From the NCBI GenBank assembly GCA_015064555.1, contig SVRZ01000013.1, positions 1 through 58,567 on the forward strand: a stretch of DNA of 58,567 nt, read 5' to 3'. The notes beneath the pieces were generated by a model. It was not told where the DNA came from. It did no database searches and was given only the letters and a program-made list of their open reading frames with translations. This document shows positions 16,191-24,950 of the stretch, piece after piece. The stretch's first letter is position 1; the number at the start of each line of letters is the position of its first letter. Made by a program: the position numbers and the translations under genes. The stretch comes from Oscillospiraceae bacterium. GTDB taxonomy: Bacteria; Bacillota; Clostridia; Oscillospirales; CAG-272.

Positions 16191-16634
16191 ATGATATATA
16201 CCAAATTAACGAAGAAAGCGCTCAGGATATGCTTTGATGCTCACAAGGATCAGGTCGATAAGACGGGAATGCCGTACGTATTTCATCCAATCCATCTGGC
16301 AGAGTCTATGAAGGACGAATATACCACCGTTTTAGCTCTTCTTCATGACGTTGTTGAGGATACTGACCGCACTATAGACGATCTGCGCGCCGAGGGCTTC
16401 CCGGACGAGGTGCTGGAGGCGCTTTCGCTCCTGACACACGATCCTGCCGTTGATTACATGGACTACGTTCGCGAAATCGGGAAAAACCAACTGGCAAGGG
16501 CGGTAAAGATCGCAGATCTTCGGCATAACAGTGATCTTTCGCGTATGGATGAGAGCATGATAGACGAGCACGTCCTCGGGCGTTGCGAGAAATACAAAAA
16601 GGCGCTGAAGCTTTTGGGAGCCGAGGAATCTTAA
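16191..16634 (+). CDS. HD-domain phosphohydrolase (SpoT-like)
   Basis: 147 residues. The HD-domain ligands are visible: His18, H52-D53 in LLHDVVED, and D..N in KIADLRHNSD near 110. The layout is that of the small SpoT/HD4 hydrolases that degrade (p)ppGpp or related nucleotides, without synthetase or regulatory domains. The start ATG has GAGGAG upstream. It lies in a row of unrelated small enzymes on the same strand, so neighbours give no clue to the substrate. Confidence 0.87.
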   Translation: MIYTKLTKKALRICFDAHKDQVDKTGMPYVFHPIHLAESMKDEYTTVLALLHDVVEDTDRTIDDLRAEGFPDEVLEALSLLTHDPAVDYMDYVREIGKNQLARAVKIADLRHNSDLSRMDESMIDEHVLGRCEKYKKALKLLGAEES

Positions 16635-16687
16635 CCGATAAAAGCACCCGCGACCTCTTATAAATATTTTTTAGAACGGAGATCTTT

Positions 16688-17200
16688 ATGAAAATTGCTG
16701 TTATAGGCTATAGCGGAAGCGGAAAGTCTACTCTGGCGGCATCTCTTGCGAGAAAGTATTTTCTGCCGCTTATGCATCTGGACAGAGTGCATTTCCTACC
16801 CGGATGGAAGGAGAGGGAAATAGAGGATGAGGTGCGTATTGTAGGCGAATTCCTCGATTCCAACTCATCCTGGGTAATAGACGGAAATTATAACAAGCTT
16901 CATTTCGATAGGCGTATGCAGGAGGCTGATCGTATAATTCTTATGTGCTTCAACCGCTTCTCATCGCTTTACCGTGTCTTGCGCCGCTATCACAGATATA
17001 AAGGCAGAGCAAGAAGCTCGGTCGCAGACGGATGCGAGGAAAAAATAGATAGGGAATTTCTTTTCTGGGTGCTCTACAAGGGCAGAACAGGGAAGCGAAG
17101 GGCGGTATACCGATCGGTTCGCCGTAAGTACAGTGAAAAGGTGACTGTTATAAACAATCAGCGCGCCCTCGATGAATTTTACAAGGAGAACATTGGTTGA
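16688..17200 (+). CDS. P-loop kinase of the DNA topology modulation (FlaR) type
   Basis: 170 residues, the normal family length. Walker A is GYSGSGKST (7-15). The HLDRVHFLPGW segment and VIDGNYNK match the FlaR/AAA_17 family, which resembles adenylate kinases but whose substrate is not settled. The basic tail (RRKYSEKVTVINNQRALDEF) is usual. Good ribosome binding site ACGGAGATC. Its stop overlaps the start of the next gene. Confidence 0.87.
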   Translation: MKIAVIGYSGSGKSTLAASLARKYFLPLMHLDRVHFLPGWKEREIEDEVRIVGEFLDSNSSWVIDGNYNKLHFDRRMQEADRIILMCFNRFSSLYRVLRRYHRYKGRARSSVADGCEEKIDREFLFWVLYKGRTGKRRAVYRSVRRKYSEKVTVINNQRALDEFYKENIG

Positions 17201-18189
17201 TGAGCGATCTTTTGTATACCGTAAATGCGGTAATGCCGATAATCATAATGGTAGCTATCGGTTATTTTTTGAAAAAAAGCGGCATTCTGAATGACAGTGC
17301 TGTGGCGTGTATGAATAAGCTTGTATTTAAGCTGCTTCTTCCCATTATGCTTTTCGTTAACGTATATCGGGTCGAGGATATAAATGCGGTGAAGCCGGGG
17401 TACATACTTTTTGTAGCTGCCGTAGTAGCCGTCCTGGCGGTTGCAGCGATCCCGCTCGCCTCTGCGGTGACAAAGGACAGGCGCAGAATACCGATACTTA
17501 TACAGGCGGCATTCAGGTCTAATTTTGCACTTATAGGCATACCGCTTGCCACCTCCCTTTTCGGAGATGAGGGGGCTCTCGCGGCGACACTTTTGTCGGC
17601 AGTAACCATTCCGCTCTTCAATATAATAGCAGTGACGGCACTCACCGTGTATGCCGATGACACCGAGGAAAAGCATATAGATGTCTTAAAGATAGTCAAG
17701 GGTATTGTCAGCAATCCGCTTATCGTCGGTATCGCAATCGGTCTTCTCGCACAGCTGGTCCGTGCGCTGTTTGTTCGCACGGGTGTACAGTTCCGCCTCT
17801 CGGATATCGATTTCCTGTATAGCGGAGTTCTTACCAAGCTTTCTGCTACCGCAACGCCGATCGCGCTTATTGCGCTTGGCGCGGAATTTGAATTCTCCGA
17901 GATCAAGGATATGAAGACGGAAATAATATTAGGATCGGCGATCAGATGCTTTGTCGCACCAATCATAGGAATAGGACTTGCTCTTATTCTCGGATGCTTC
18001 AGCGGTGTGCACTTTGCCTCATTCGTCTCGGTGTTCGGAACTCCTATGGCGGTCTCCACTGTTCCGATGGCATATGCCTCGGGCGCCGATCATAAGCTGG
18101 CAGGGCAGATAGTGGTATTCAGTACCTTATTTTCTGCCGTCGGACTTTTCATCATGATATATCTTTTGCGAGTGATCGGAATATTTTAA
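17200..18189 (+). CDS. AEC-family transporter (auxin efflux carrier-like permease)
   Basis: 329 residues with about ten helices. The opening (MSDLLYTVNAVMPIIIMVAIGYFLKKSGILND) and the middle FRSNFALIGIPLATSLFG are typical of AEC permeases for organic acids such as malate. I chose the ATG at 17200, which overlaps the previous stop as TGATG; a TTG one codon earlier has better spacing to AAGGAG. It closes the long plus-strand run that began at 6013, and a strong terminator follows. Confidence 0.9.
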   Translation: MSDLLYTVNAVMPIIIMVAIGYFLKKSGILNDSAVACMNKLVFKLLLPIMLFVNVYRVEDINAVKPGYILFVAAVVAVLAVAAIPLASAVTKDRRRIPILIQAAFRSNFALIGIPLATSLFGDEGALAATLLSAVTIPLFNIIAVTALTVYADDTEEKHIDVLKIVKGIVSNPLIVGIAIGLLAQLVRALFVRTGVQFRLSDIDFLYSGVLTKLSATATPIALIALGAEFEFSEIKDMKTEIILGSAIRCFVAPIIGIGLALILGCFSGVHFASFVSVFGTPMAVSTVPMAYASGADHKLAGQIVVFSTLFSAVGLFIMIYLLRVIGIF

Positions 18190-18190
18190 T

Positions 18191-18238
18191 AAAAAGATGC
18201 CAAGCTCCGCATCGCGGATGGGCTTGGCATCTTTTTTT
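18191..18238. terminator. Bidirectional intrinsic terminator
   Basis: A perfect 10-bp stem, GATGCCAAGC / GCTTGGCATC, with an inner CCGCATCGCGG, is flanked by five A's on the left (18191-18195) and seven T's on the right. It would stop transcription from the AEC gene and also from the convergent acyltransferase gene at 18315. Confidence 0.93.
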
Positions 18239-18314
18239 GTTATAAAAGCTTAAAATGTAAATGATTATTATGATTTTGCGCTGTTTGGTTTAGATAATTC
18301 ATTAATTTCATGGA

Positions 18315-19649
18315 TTATTTTGTCGCATTTTGACATTCGCGTTTTTGCATTTTTTGATCGTTTTCGAAATTCTCGTTATGTATTTCGTAAAACACCTTGG
18401 TCATATTTATATATTTCATAACGATCCTTCCGTCCTCGGGATAGCAGCGCAGAGTCTTATCATTATGCTGTATCTCGATATACTTGCCGGGCTTGAAGGG
18501 CAGAGAGGCGAAATTGGCTATCGGAATAGTCATATCGGTGCTCTCGCCGTGTATATCGCCGACGAGTCGGAAGCATTCCTCGGAGAGTGTAACCGTGGCA
18601 TCTCCGCATTTTTCATACCTGCGCTTGCCGGGTATAAGCTCATGGATCTCACAGGTAGAAACTATTGCGGTATCCTCGCCCTTGGCAATTCTTTCGCGGA
18701 GATCATCGTGTATAAACCTGCCCCATTCGGAAATGTGGCGTATCTCGCGTCCTATGCCACCCGTGCTATGTAAGAAGGCATATTCATCCGATCTCTCCTC
18801 AAATCCGCACGCTCCGCAACGTATAGTATCTATGCCGCTCACGTGCATATCGAACTCAGTCTTGCAATTCGGGCACATATAGAGTACATTCTCAAGTCCG
18901 CGTATATCGTTTCCATGCCTGAACTTGACCAGGAGCTTTTCCTGCTCGGCATATGCATCGAAGCCGAGAGCCTCCTCTACCTTTGCGCGGATATCCGAAA
19001 CCTCGGTTGTCGCAAGCGCGTCCTTGTCGAAGAGCTTGTAAATATCTATGTAGGTCCTTCCGCGGCGTATACCGCCAACGCGCCATTTTGGCATTGAGAA
19101 ATAGGTGCCATAGCTTCTTGCAACGTAGATATCTGCTTTGATAAGCTTAAGGAAATGATATGTAGCGGCAGGAGTCGGTGTCGGATTCCCGTCCTCGGAC
19201 ATAAGTCCTGCGGGATAAAAGGCAAGTATCTTACCATCTGTCAGCGTCGATTTCATTCTGTGAATATCCTTAAGGCTTGTCTGGAACTGCTGCTTGGGTA
19301 TCATTCCCAAGCGTGAAACTATCGGGCGGCAGGGGAGCGTGTTGTAGAACGAATTGCTTATAACAAAGGTTATAGGACGGCGGGTTGCACCTATAAGATT
19401 GACGAAATCAAGTGCTGCCTCGTGATTTGCAATAATGACAAACGGGCCTTTTTTACCCTTGATCTCGTTCCTTATGAATTTTCTCTTGAACATAAATACC
19501 GATACGGCATTCGCCAATCCGCGGATCATTCTGTATACAAAGACGTTTTGCTTTATATCGTTATCGTGGTGTGCGTGAACGGAATGCTTTTCGCAATTAT
19601 GCGAGGAGCAGGAATGGTTTTCGCACAAGTTGTTATTGTCAATTGTCAT
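18315..19649 (-). CDS. PlsC-like acyltransferase with zinc ribbon and His/Cys-rich N-terminus
   Basis: 444 residues from an ATG at 19649 behind AAAGGAT; upstream starts are not supported. The NHEAALD motif (75-81, H76 and D81) is the HX4D site of 1-acylglycerol-3-phosphate acyltransferases, and YPAGLMSEDG stands for the usual FPEGTRS. Residues 9-28 are packed with Cys and His (C9, H12, C14, H17, C19, H22, H25, H27, H28). A zinc ribbon CPNC...CGAC follows the acyltransferase domain near 270. The enzyme likely acylates a lipid precursor at the membrane. The extra metal-binding parts are unusual for a plain PlsC. Confidence 0.87.
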   Translation of the reverse strand: MTIDNNNLCENHSCSSHNCEKHSVHAHHDNDIKQNVFVYRMIRGLANAVSVFMFKRKFIRNEIKGKKGPFVIIANHEAALDFVNLIGATRRPITFVISNSFYNTLPCRPIVSRLGMIPKQQFQTSLKDIHRMKSTLTDGKILAFYPAGLMSEDGNPTPTPAATYHFLKLIKADIYVARSYGTYFSMPKWRVGGIRRGRTYIDIYKLFDKDALATTEVSDIRAKVEEALGFDAYAEQEKLLVKFRHGNDIRGLENVLYMCPNCKTEFDMHVSGIDTIRCGACGFEERSDEYAFLHSTGGIGREIRHISEWGRFIHDDLRERIAKGEDTAIVSTCEIHELIPGKRRYEKCGDATVTLSEECFRLVGDIHGESTDMTIPIANFASLPFKPGKYIEIQHNDKTLRCYPEDGRIVMKYINMTKVFYEIHNENFENDQKMQKRECQNATK

Positions 19650-19683
19650 GGGAAATCCTTTCTGTGTTATACCGACCTCTCTT

Positions 19684-19712
19684 ATTATAACATAAAAAAC
19701 GGCAAAAATCAA
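19684..19712 (-). promoter_or_regulatory. SigA promoter of the PlsC-like gene, inside the terminator
   Basis: On the minus strand, TTGATT (19712-19707) is followed after 17 nt by TATAAT (19689-19684). The -35 hexamer lies in the loop of the terminator that ends the ThrE operon, and the U-tract of that terminator forms the promoter spacer. Confidence 0.85.
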
Positions 19713-19726
19713 GTTCTGCCGTTTTT
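19694..19726 (-). terminator. Terminator of the ThrE-type operon
   Basis: On the minus strand a 10-bp stem AAAAACGGCA / TGCCGTTTTT closes the operon that ends at 19755, followed by a run of U's. The stem is A/T at the base, so the mirror strand could also work weakly. Confidence 0.85.
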
Positions 19727-19754
19727 ATATATTAAAATTCGTGATTTGCTGTAG

Positions 19755-20240
19755 TTATTTCTTCTGCTCGCGGCAGCTTTTTTTCTTTCTGAAGCTCCTT
19801 ACAGCATCGAGCGTCATACCGAAAATAATAGAGGTGGCAACCGTTCCTCCCGCAATTCCGAGACCTACCTCAAGCGCCGTTGTGAAATTCTTCAGCGCAA
19901 GGCTGACGTCGCTTAAAAGCAGATAGCGCATAGCATAGTAAAGATTTCCTCCGGGGACAGTCGGGATAACTCCGGGGAGAAGGAAAACTATCGCAGGCGC
20001 GCGCTTCAGACGAGCCATGACCTCGGAGAAGAGTGCCGCAAATGCCGTGGAAATGAATGCGGCAACAAAGAGTGGGCCGCCGAAAAATTCGATAATGTAA
20101 TAAATTATAAAAGTGACTGCCGCAGAAAATACACCGTAAGCTAAGTGGCGGCGGTCTATTTTGAACATCATTGCAAAGCCGAGCGATGCTATCGCGGCGG
20201 TAATGACCTTGACGAAGAAGGAAAGCGTGAAGAATGTCAT
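19755..20240 (-). CDS. Threonine/serine exporter subunit, ThrE_2/YjjB type
   Basis: 161 residues, all within four to five membrane helices. The segment FLLPGVIPTVPGGNLYYAMRYLL is the family signature of DUF3815/ThrE_2, the short partner of the split exporter. The ATG at 20240 overlaps the stop of its partner by 4 nt, so both subunits are made in step. Together they export threonine and serine or related small acids. The basic tail RSFRKKKSCREQKK faces the cytoplasm. Confidence 0.9.
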   Translation of the reverse strand: MTFFTLSFFVKVITAAIASLGFAMMFKIDRRHLAYGVFSAAVTFIIYYIIEFFGGPLFVAAFISTAFAALFSEVMARLKRAPAIVFLLPGVIPTVPGGNLYYAMRYLLLSDVSLALKNFTTALEVGLGIAGGTVATSIIFGMTLDAVRSFRKKKSCREQKK

Positions 20241-21025
20241 ACTGCACCTCCCAGCACGGTTATTGCCAGCATATAGCCAAATGCTATCATAAGCGCGGCA
20301 AGGCATGACTGCATAGTTCTCATAGTTCCTGCAAGGATATCTCCGCAGAGAAGGTCCTTGAGTGCCGTACCGAAGGACACTCCGGGCACAAGGAGCATTA
20401 TTACGCCTATGATTATATAGTCGCTTGTGACGTTTGCTCCGAGCATCACCGCAGCTGTGGCTATAAACGATGCTATGAATGATGAGACGACCGTCTTTGC
20501 CATGGCATTGAGCCTTGGGGACGGCAGATTGTCGATAAACCATATCATCAGTCCGAGCGCGACTGCTATCAGGACATCGAGGATGCCGCCGCCGAAAAAG
20601 GCGGTGAAGGCACCCACTGCAAGGGAGGGAGCGAGAAGCTCTGCCCAAAGCGGGTATGCCGATCCCTTTTTGATCTTCTTTATCTGCGAGTCTATCTCAG
20701 TGTAATCCGGAGTGTCGCGGCAGATGCGGCGCGAGAGGTCGTTGAGCCGCTCAAGCTTACCGAGATTCATCCCCGTGCTCTTTACTCTGCGCATCTGTGA
20801 GGAGTAGCTTCCGTCCTTCAGTCTTATCGCCGCATGTATGACGGATATGATTGTGAATACCTCAACGTGAGCGGCACCATATGCATAGCAGATGCGCTCG
20901 ATAGTGTCCTCAACCCTGCTTATCTCGCCTCCGTTGCGAAGCATACCCTCGCCTATATCGAGAGCCAGACGCAAGAGTAGGTCTGCAGGATCCTCCGAGT
21001 GCCTGCCTTGCTTTATTTCATCCAT
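20237..21025 (-). CDS. Threonine/serine exporter subunit, ThrE/YjjP type (DUF1212)
   Basis: 262 residues. The N-terminal 110 residues are soluble and carry the conserved GEMLRNGGEISRVEDTIERIC motif of DUF1212; the remainder has five hydrophobic helices ending in LVPGVSFGTALKDLLCGDILAG. This is the long subunit of the split YjjP/YjjB exporter. The start has AAGGAG ahead. The stop overlaps the next gene by 4 nt, and a small membrane protein gene lies 12 nt upstream. Confidence 0.92.
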   Translation of the reverse strand: MDEIKQGRHSEDPADLLLRLALDIGEGMLRNGGEISRVEDTIERICYAYGAAHVEVFTIISVIHAAIRLKDGSYSSQMRRVKSTGMNLGKLERLNDLSRRICRDTPDYTEIDSQIKKIKKGSAYPLWAELLAPSLAVGAFTAFFGGGILDVLIAVALGLMIWFIDNLPSPRLNAMAKTVVSSFIASFIATAAVMLGANVTSDYIIIGVIMLLVPGVSFGTALKDLLCGDILAGTMRTMQSCLAALMIAFGYMLAITVLGGAV

Positions 21026-21037
21026 TGGATAATCTCC

Positions 21038-21466
21038 TTATTCTCTTTTACCGAGAGCAAGACATATTGCGCTCACAGTAAGAGCCGAGAGTCCTGCGCC
21101 GAGTCCCATATAACTGCTGATCTTGAAGAATCCCGCGATAAGCAGTACGATCGTAGCAATGGAAAATACCGTCAGTGCGAGAATGATTACAGCGTCCAGC
21201 ACGGTCTGATTCACCTCATCGTTTTTGCTCTGAAAAATTATAACGAAGAAAACTCCGAAATACCAAAGCGCGAGAATTATCGGCGCGGCTATAAGCATTT
21301 TGCCGAGCTCCGCGACATCCGAGGTAAAATAAAAGAGAACAAGCTCGAGAAGCGCCGGTGCCAGAGGGATGAGCACAAGAGGCAATCCAACGTCGGCTAT
21401 ATAATCAAGCAAACGTCTGCCTGCCCAATCGGGATTATATTCCCGTTTTTTTCTTCCGAAATTCAT
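21038..21466 (-). CDS. Unknown four-helix membrane protein
   Basis: 142 residues with a basic N-terminus (MNFGRKKREYNPDW) and four hydrophobic helices (about 25-48, 58-80, 92-113 and 118-138). Good Shine-Dalgarno TGGAGAAA. It is the first gene of the unit that includes the two ThrE-type subunits, 12 nt before the second, so it may belong to the exporter, though I know no such third subunit. A stable hairpin stands just in front of it. Confidence 0.7.
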   Translation of the reverse strand: MNFGRKKREYNPDWAGRRLLDYIADVGLPLVLIPLAPALLELVLFYFTSDVAELGKMLIAAPIILALWYFGVFFVIIFQSKNDEVNQTVLDAVIILALTVFSIATIVLLIAGFFKISSYMGLGAGLSALTVSAICLALGKRE

Positions 21467-21492
21467 AAAATTTCTCCATTGAACAATGATAT

Positions 21493-21528
21493 AGCCGTGA
21501 AAACAGCCCGAAGGCTGCGGTCACGGCT
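21493..21528 (-). other. Stable hairpin with UUCG tetraloop in a 5' leader
   Basis: AGCCGTGA pairs with TCACGGCT, and inside it CAGCC pairs with GGCTG. On the minus strand the loop is UUCG closed by C-G, one of the most stable RNA tetraloops. No U-tract follows on either strand, so it is not a standard terminator. It lies between the flavodiiron gene and the small membrane protein gene, and may protect or regulate that mRNA. Confidence 0.65.
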
Positions 21529-21609
21529 AGATTATAGCACAAATTTTTGCGCGTGTAAATAGGTTGGATATAATTTGTCGTATTTTATGAGAATGTAATG
21601 CTCCTTATT

Positions 21610-22770
21610 TTAACCGAGCGAAAGAAGCTCCTTGGCAAGGGCATCTGCCACGATCTCGTTTTCCTTCGAAAAAGCCGACATTATTCTTATATTGTTTTCG
21701 GTAAATTTAAGGTTCTTTGATCCGTCGAGCATAGCTCTCATCACCTTTTCCGCCATGGGCGCCCAGCTTCCGTTCTCAATGAAGGCTACCGTTCTGTTCT
21801 TATATCCTCTTTCGGTCAGTCCCTCTATGAAGTGACGCATATGTGGGAATATATCCGCGTTGTAGGTGGTGGTGGCGAGAACCAGCCTGTCATATCTGAA
21901 GGCATCCTCTATTGCTTCCGCCATATCCGAGCGTGCAAGATCTGTGAGCACCACTCTTTCGCATCCAAGCTCGCGAAGCTTGTCGGCAAGATATTCCGCC
22001 GCGCGTGCGGTGTTACCGTATACCGAGGTGTAAGCGATAAGAACACCGCTGTCCTCCGGGCGGTAGGATGACCAGGTATCATAGAGCGAGATATATCTTC
22101 TGATATCCTCGGTCAGCACAGGACCATGCAGAGGACATATAGTTTTTATATCGAGTGCGCTTGCCTTTTTAAGAAGCGACTGCACCTGTGCGCCGTATTT
22201 ACCGACTATTCCGAAGTAGTAGCGCCTCGCCTCACAATCCCATTCGTCCTCGATGTCGAGTGCGCCGAATTTTCCGAATGCGTCGGCAGAGAAGAGTATT
22301 CCGTCGGTCTTGTCGTAGCTCATAATGACCTCGGGCCAATGCACCATAGGCGCGGTAACGAAAAGAAGCTCGTGAGTGCCGAGCGCGAGAGTATCGCCGT
22401 CGGATACGACTATACGTCTGTGTTCGAAATCGGTGCCGATGAAATTCTTCATCATACCGAATGCCTTAGCTGATGAAACGATAACCGCACCGGGATACTC
22501 GTTCGCAAAATCCTTTATGAGAGCCGAGTGATCCGGCTCCATATGATGCACTATCAGGTAGTCGGGCAGTCTGCCGCCGAGCGCCTCCGAAAGGTTTTTG
22601 AACCATTCGTCCCTGAACGCCGCATCCACCGTGTCGGTGACGGCTACCTTTTCGTCGAGTATAAGATATGAGTTGTATGACATCCCCAGCGGAACGTCGT
22701 ACTGTCCCTCGAAGAGGTCAATATCGTGATCGTTTACACCAATATATTTTATGTCCTTGTTTATATGCAT
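21610..22770 (-). CDS. fprA: Flavodiiron protein (FprA-type oxygen/NO reductase)
   Basis: 386 residues. The N-terminal MBL-like diiron domain holds HHMEPDH (H76, E78, D80, H81), with further ligands in a VHW segment and CPLHGP. From about 245 a flavodoxin domain follows, with the FMN loop TSVYGNTARAAEYLAD. These enzymes reduce oxygen or nitric oxide and protect anaerobes. The usual rubredoxin partner is not adjacent. Ribosome binding site GAGGTGAAGAA precedes the ATG. Confidence 0.95.
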   Translation of the reverse strand: MHINKDIKYIGVNDHDIDLFEGQYDVPLGMSYNSYLILDEKVAVTDTVDAAFRDEWFKNLSEALGGRLPDYLIVHHMEPDHSALIKDFANEYPGAVIVSSAKAFGMMKNFIGTDFEHRRIVVSDGDTLALGTHELLFVTAPMVHWPEVIMSYDKTDGILFSADAFGKFGALDIEDEWDCEARRYYFGIVGKYGAQVQSLLKKASALDIKTICPLHGPVLTEDIRRYISLYDTWSSYRPEDSGVLIAYTSVYGNTARAAEYLADKLRELGCERVVLTDLARSDMAEAIEDAFRYDRLVLATTTYNADIFPHMRHFIEGLTERGYKNRTVAFIENGSWAPMAEKVMRAMLDGSKNLKFTENNIRIMSAFSKENEIVADALAKELLSLG

Positions 22771-22821
22771 TTCTTCACCTCAGGCTGTGTTTTTTGTCCC
22801 GATTATAATTTGGGCGTATTC

Positions 22822-22830
22822 ATTATATCA
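22822..22830 (-). promoter_or_regulatory. Extended -10 promoter of the flavodiiron gene
   Basis: On the minus strand TGATATAAT forms an extended -10 element about 55 nt upstream of the ATG at 22770. The region at -35 (CATACT) is poor, in line with an extended -10 promoter. Confidence 0.5.
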
Positions 22831-22931
22831 TGTTTTTTTACTTAAGTATGTTGAATTTTCAACTTTTTAAAAAGCACCGTAATGGTAAAAAACAAATAAA
22901 TACAGATGATTTTACGTGGTGAAAATGTATT

Positions 22932-24896
22932 TTACTCGGTGAGCATCCATACCGCCATCTTGCTTTCCGTGCTCCAGGTCTTGCCCGCGGAGGAATAATC
23001 GGTAACGGTGATGCTCTTTCCGTTTGTGAGAGGTATTTCGGCCTCAAGTATGCATTTGTAAGGTGATTTGCCATCCGTAAGCCTTACGTCAACGTATCCG
23101 TCAGGCTCTACCAGAACGTCAATAGGATCGTCAACGCTGTAGCCGAGTCGGTTCTCCTCGGCAAGCATTACGGGACCGCGGCGAAGCGCGATATGACGTG
23201 CCGCCATAGGATCCTCTCTGTCAAAGGTAGGGATCATATAGTTCGCGCCCCATATAACCTCGTTTATAAGTATCTGCTCACCGTATGGGATGGGCAGTAT
23301 AGCCTGAGTTCTCATATCGAGGGTAAGCTCTATCGTATCGCCGTCCCTGAACTCGCGCGTGATAGTGGTATAGCCCCGAGATACCTCGGACGGCTCACCG
23401 CAGACCGTGAGAGCGGTTCTGTGGCTCCATTCGGGTATTCTTAAGGAGAGTGCGAAGCTCTCCGCGGCTTCCAGCCCGATAGTTATTTTAACCGTGCCGA
23501 GCTTCGGATATTCGGTCTGAACGTCAAGCGTCACAGGGCGTCCCGAAGGCGTCGATGCGGAAATTTTTCCGTTGACATAAAGGTTCATAACTATTCCGTC
23601 TTCGGTCAGCAATGTACCTATCTTCGGTACAAGACCGATGCCTGCCGCGCCGATGCAGGCACAGCAGCCGTAATAGTGCTTATCGGACATTACCTTCAGA
23701 CCTCCGATCCTGTTTCCTCGCGTTCCGGCGGTGAGAGGACTGTAGCTGTCGAAGGGGAGCGGCTCAAATATCCAATCGGGATTTTCAATCGGAAGAGAGG
23801 GCTCTATGACCTTTTCTGTATTTATCGAGCCGAGATATGCGTTGTACAGCGATATTTCAAACGCATCTGCATATTTTGAATCGCCTGTCAGAATATTTAG
23901 CTGGTAGAAGAATTTCATAAGCGTTACTGTAACGCAGGTTTCCTGCATAACGCTTCCGTTCGTGGTATTGGCTTGTCGGACTGTAGAATGATCGAAAAGC
24001 TCGTGAGTACATCCGCAACAGCCGATCACGGTAAAATCGGTCTCAAGTATTTTGTCGGCAAAGTTTATTATCGCTGTTTTGTATTTTTCAATGCCGGTAA
24101 TGCGGTAAAATTCGAGAAGTCCCTCAAAGCAGGAGGTCATCTCATATGCCTTGGTGACGGGGTATTGATATGGGCTGAAATCGTTTTTGTAAGCAAGCTC
24201 GAATATGTTTACAACGTCGGTTCCACCCTCGCTGACTATATATTCGGCAAAGTCGAAATACTTCTTATCCTTCGTGAGACTGTACAGTCTGACTATAGGC
24301 TCGAGTAGGGAGGACGAGTTGAGTCCCCGCCAGTGATGGCTCGCTTTAGTTATTGGCTTTTTTCCGTCCTTGCGGCTGCCGATGCTTGCTATTATACAGT
24401 CTGCCTGTGTCTTCATAGAAGCGATTATATCACGCGAGAGCTCTTCATCCTCGCATATTTCAAGGAAGTATTGCATTCCGAGCATAACGTATTTTCTTGA
24501 CCAGATATCCCAGTGGCAGAATTCGTGGCTCTTTGCGTAGCTGCTTATCCTTCCACCCTCGCTCGCCCTGCCGCTTGCAATCATATCACGTACGGTTTTC
24601 TCAAGTACAGAATAAAGCTCGGGATTTTTTGTGTAGGAGTAGACGAACGCGGCTCCGCGCATGCACTTGCCCCAGTATTCGCCTCTCCAGCCTCCTTCAT
24701 AGTCGGCATCCTCCTCGCGGAATTGGTTAACGAACCTTTCCCACATTGTCGGGTTAAGGAGCTGAAAATCCTCTATAAAGCGGAATGCCTCGTCAATGAA
24801 GCCATGATATCTGTAACCGTTATTGAAATCGACGAAGAAGGCATCCGTGTTAAGTCTTGGCGCGTTCATCGGGTTGTTTGAGTAAAGGTTATTCAT
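22932..24896 (-). CDS. Beta-L-arabinofuranosidase-like glycoside hydrolase (GH127/DUF1680)
   Basis: 654 residues without a signal peptide. The first 400 residues are an alpha/alpha-barrel with WRGEYWGKCMRGAAFVYSYTK and a VMQETCVTVT segment; then YYGCCACIGAAGIG (about 418) corresponds to the cysteine-rich region that carries the zinc-bound nucleophile in GH127. Beta-sandwich domains make up the C-terminus. Its likely task is releasing L-arabinose or a related sugar from short oligosaccharides inside the cell. It is the second gene of a unit with an SGNH hydrolase, 54 nt apart. Confidence 0.8.
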   Translation of the reverse strand: MNNLYSNNPMNAPRLNTDAFFVDFNNGYRYHGFIDEAFRFIEDFQLLNPTMWERFVNQFREEDADYEGGWRGEYWGKCMRGAAFVYSYTKNPELYSVLEKTVRDMIASGRASEGGRISSYAKSHEFCHWDIWSRKYVMLGMQYFLEICEDEELSRDIIASMKTQADCIIASIGSRKDGKKPITKASHHWRGLNSSSLLEPIVRLYSLTKDKKYFDFAEYIVSEGGTDVVNIFELAYKNDFSPYQYPVTKAYEMTSCFEGLLEFYRITGIEKYKTAIINFADKILETDFTVIGCCGCTHELFDHSTVRQANTTNGSVMQETCVTVTLMKFFYQLNILTGDSKYADAFEISLYNAYLGSINTEKVIEPSLPIENPDWIFEPLPFDSYSPLTAGTRGNRIGGLKVMSDKHYYGCCACIGAAGIGLVPKIGTLLTEDGIVMNLYVNGKISASTPSGRPVTLDVQTEYPKLGTVKITIGLEAAESFALSLRIPEWSHRTALTVCGEPSEVSRGYTTITREFRDGDTIELTLDMRTQAILPIPYGEQILINEVIWGANYMIPTFDREDPMAARHIALRRGPVMLAEENRLGYSVDDPIDVLVEPDGYVDVRLTDGKSPYKCILEAEIPLTNGKSITVTDYSSAGKTWSTESKMAVWMLTE

Positions 24897-24950
24897 CTTA
24901 AAACTTTCTCCATTTAAATAATGTATCCGTATTTGTATATTGGTATGTGC

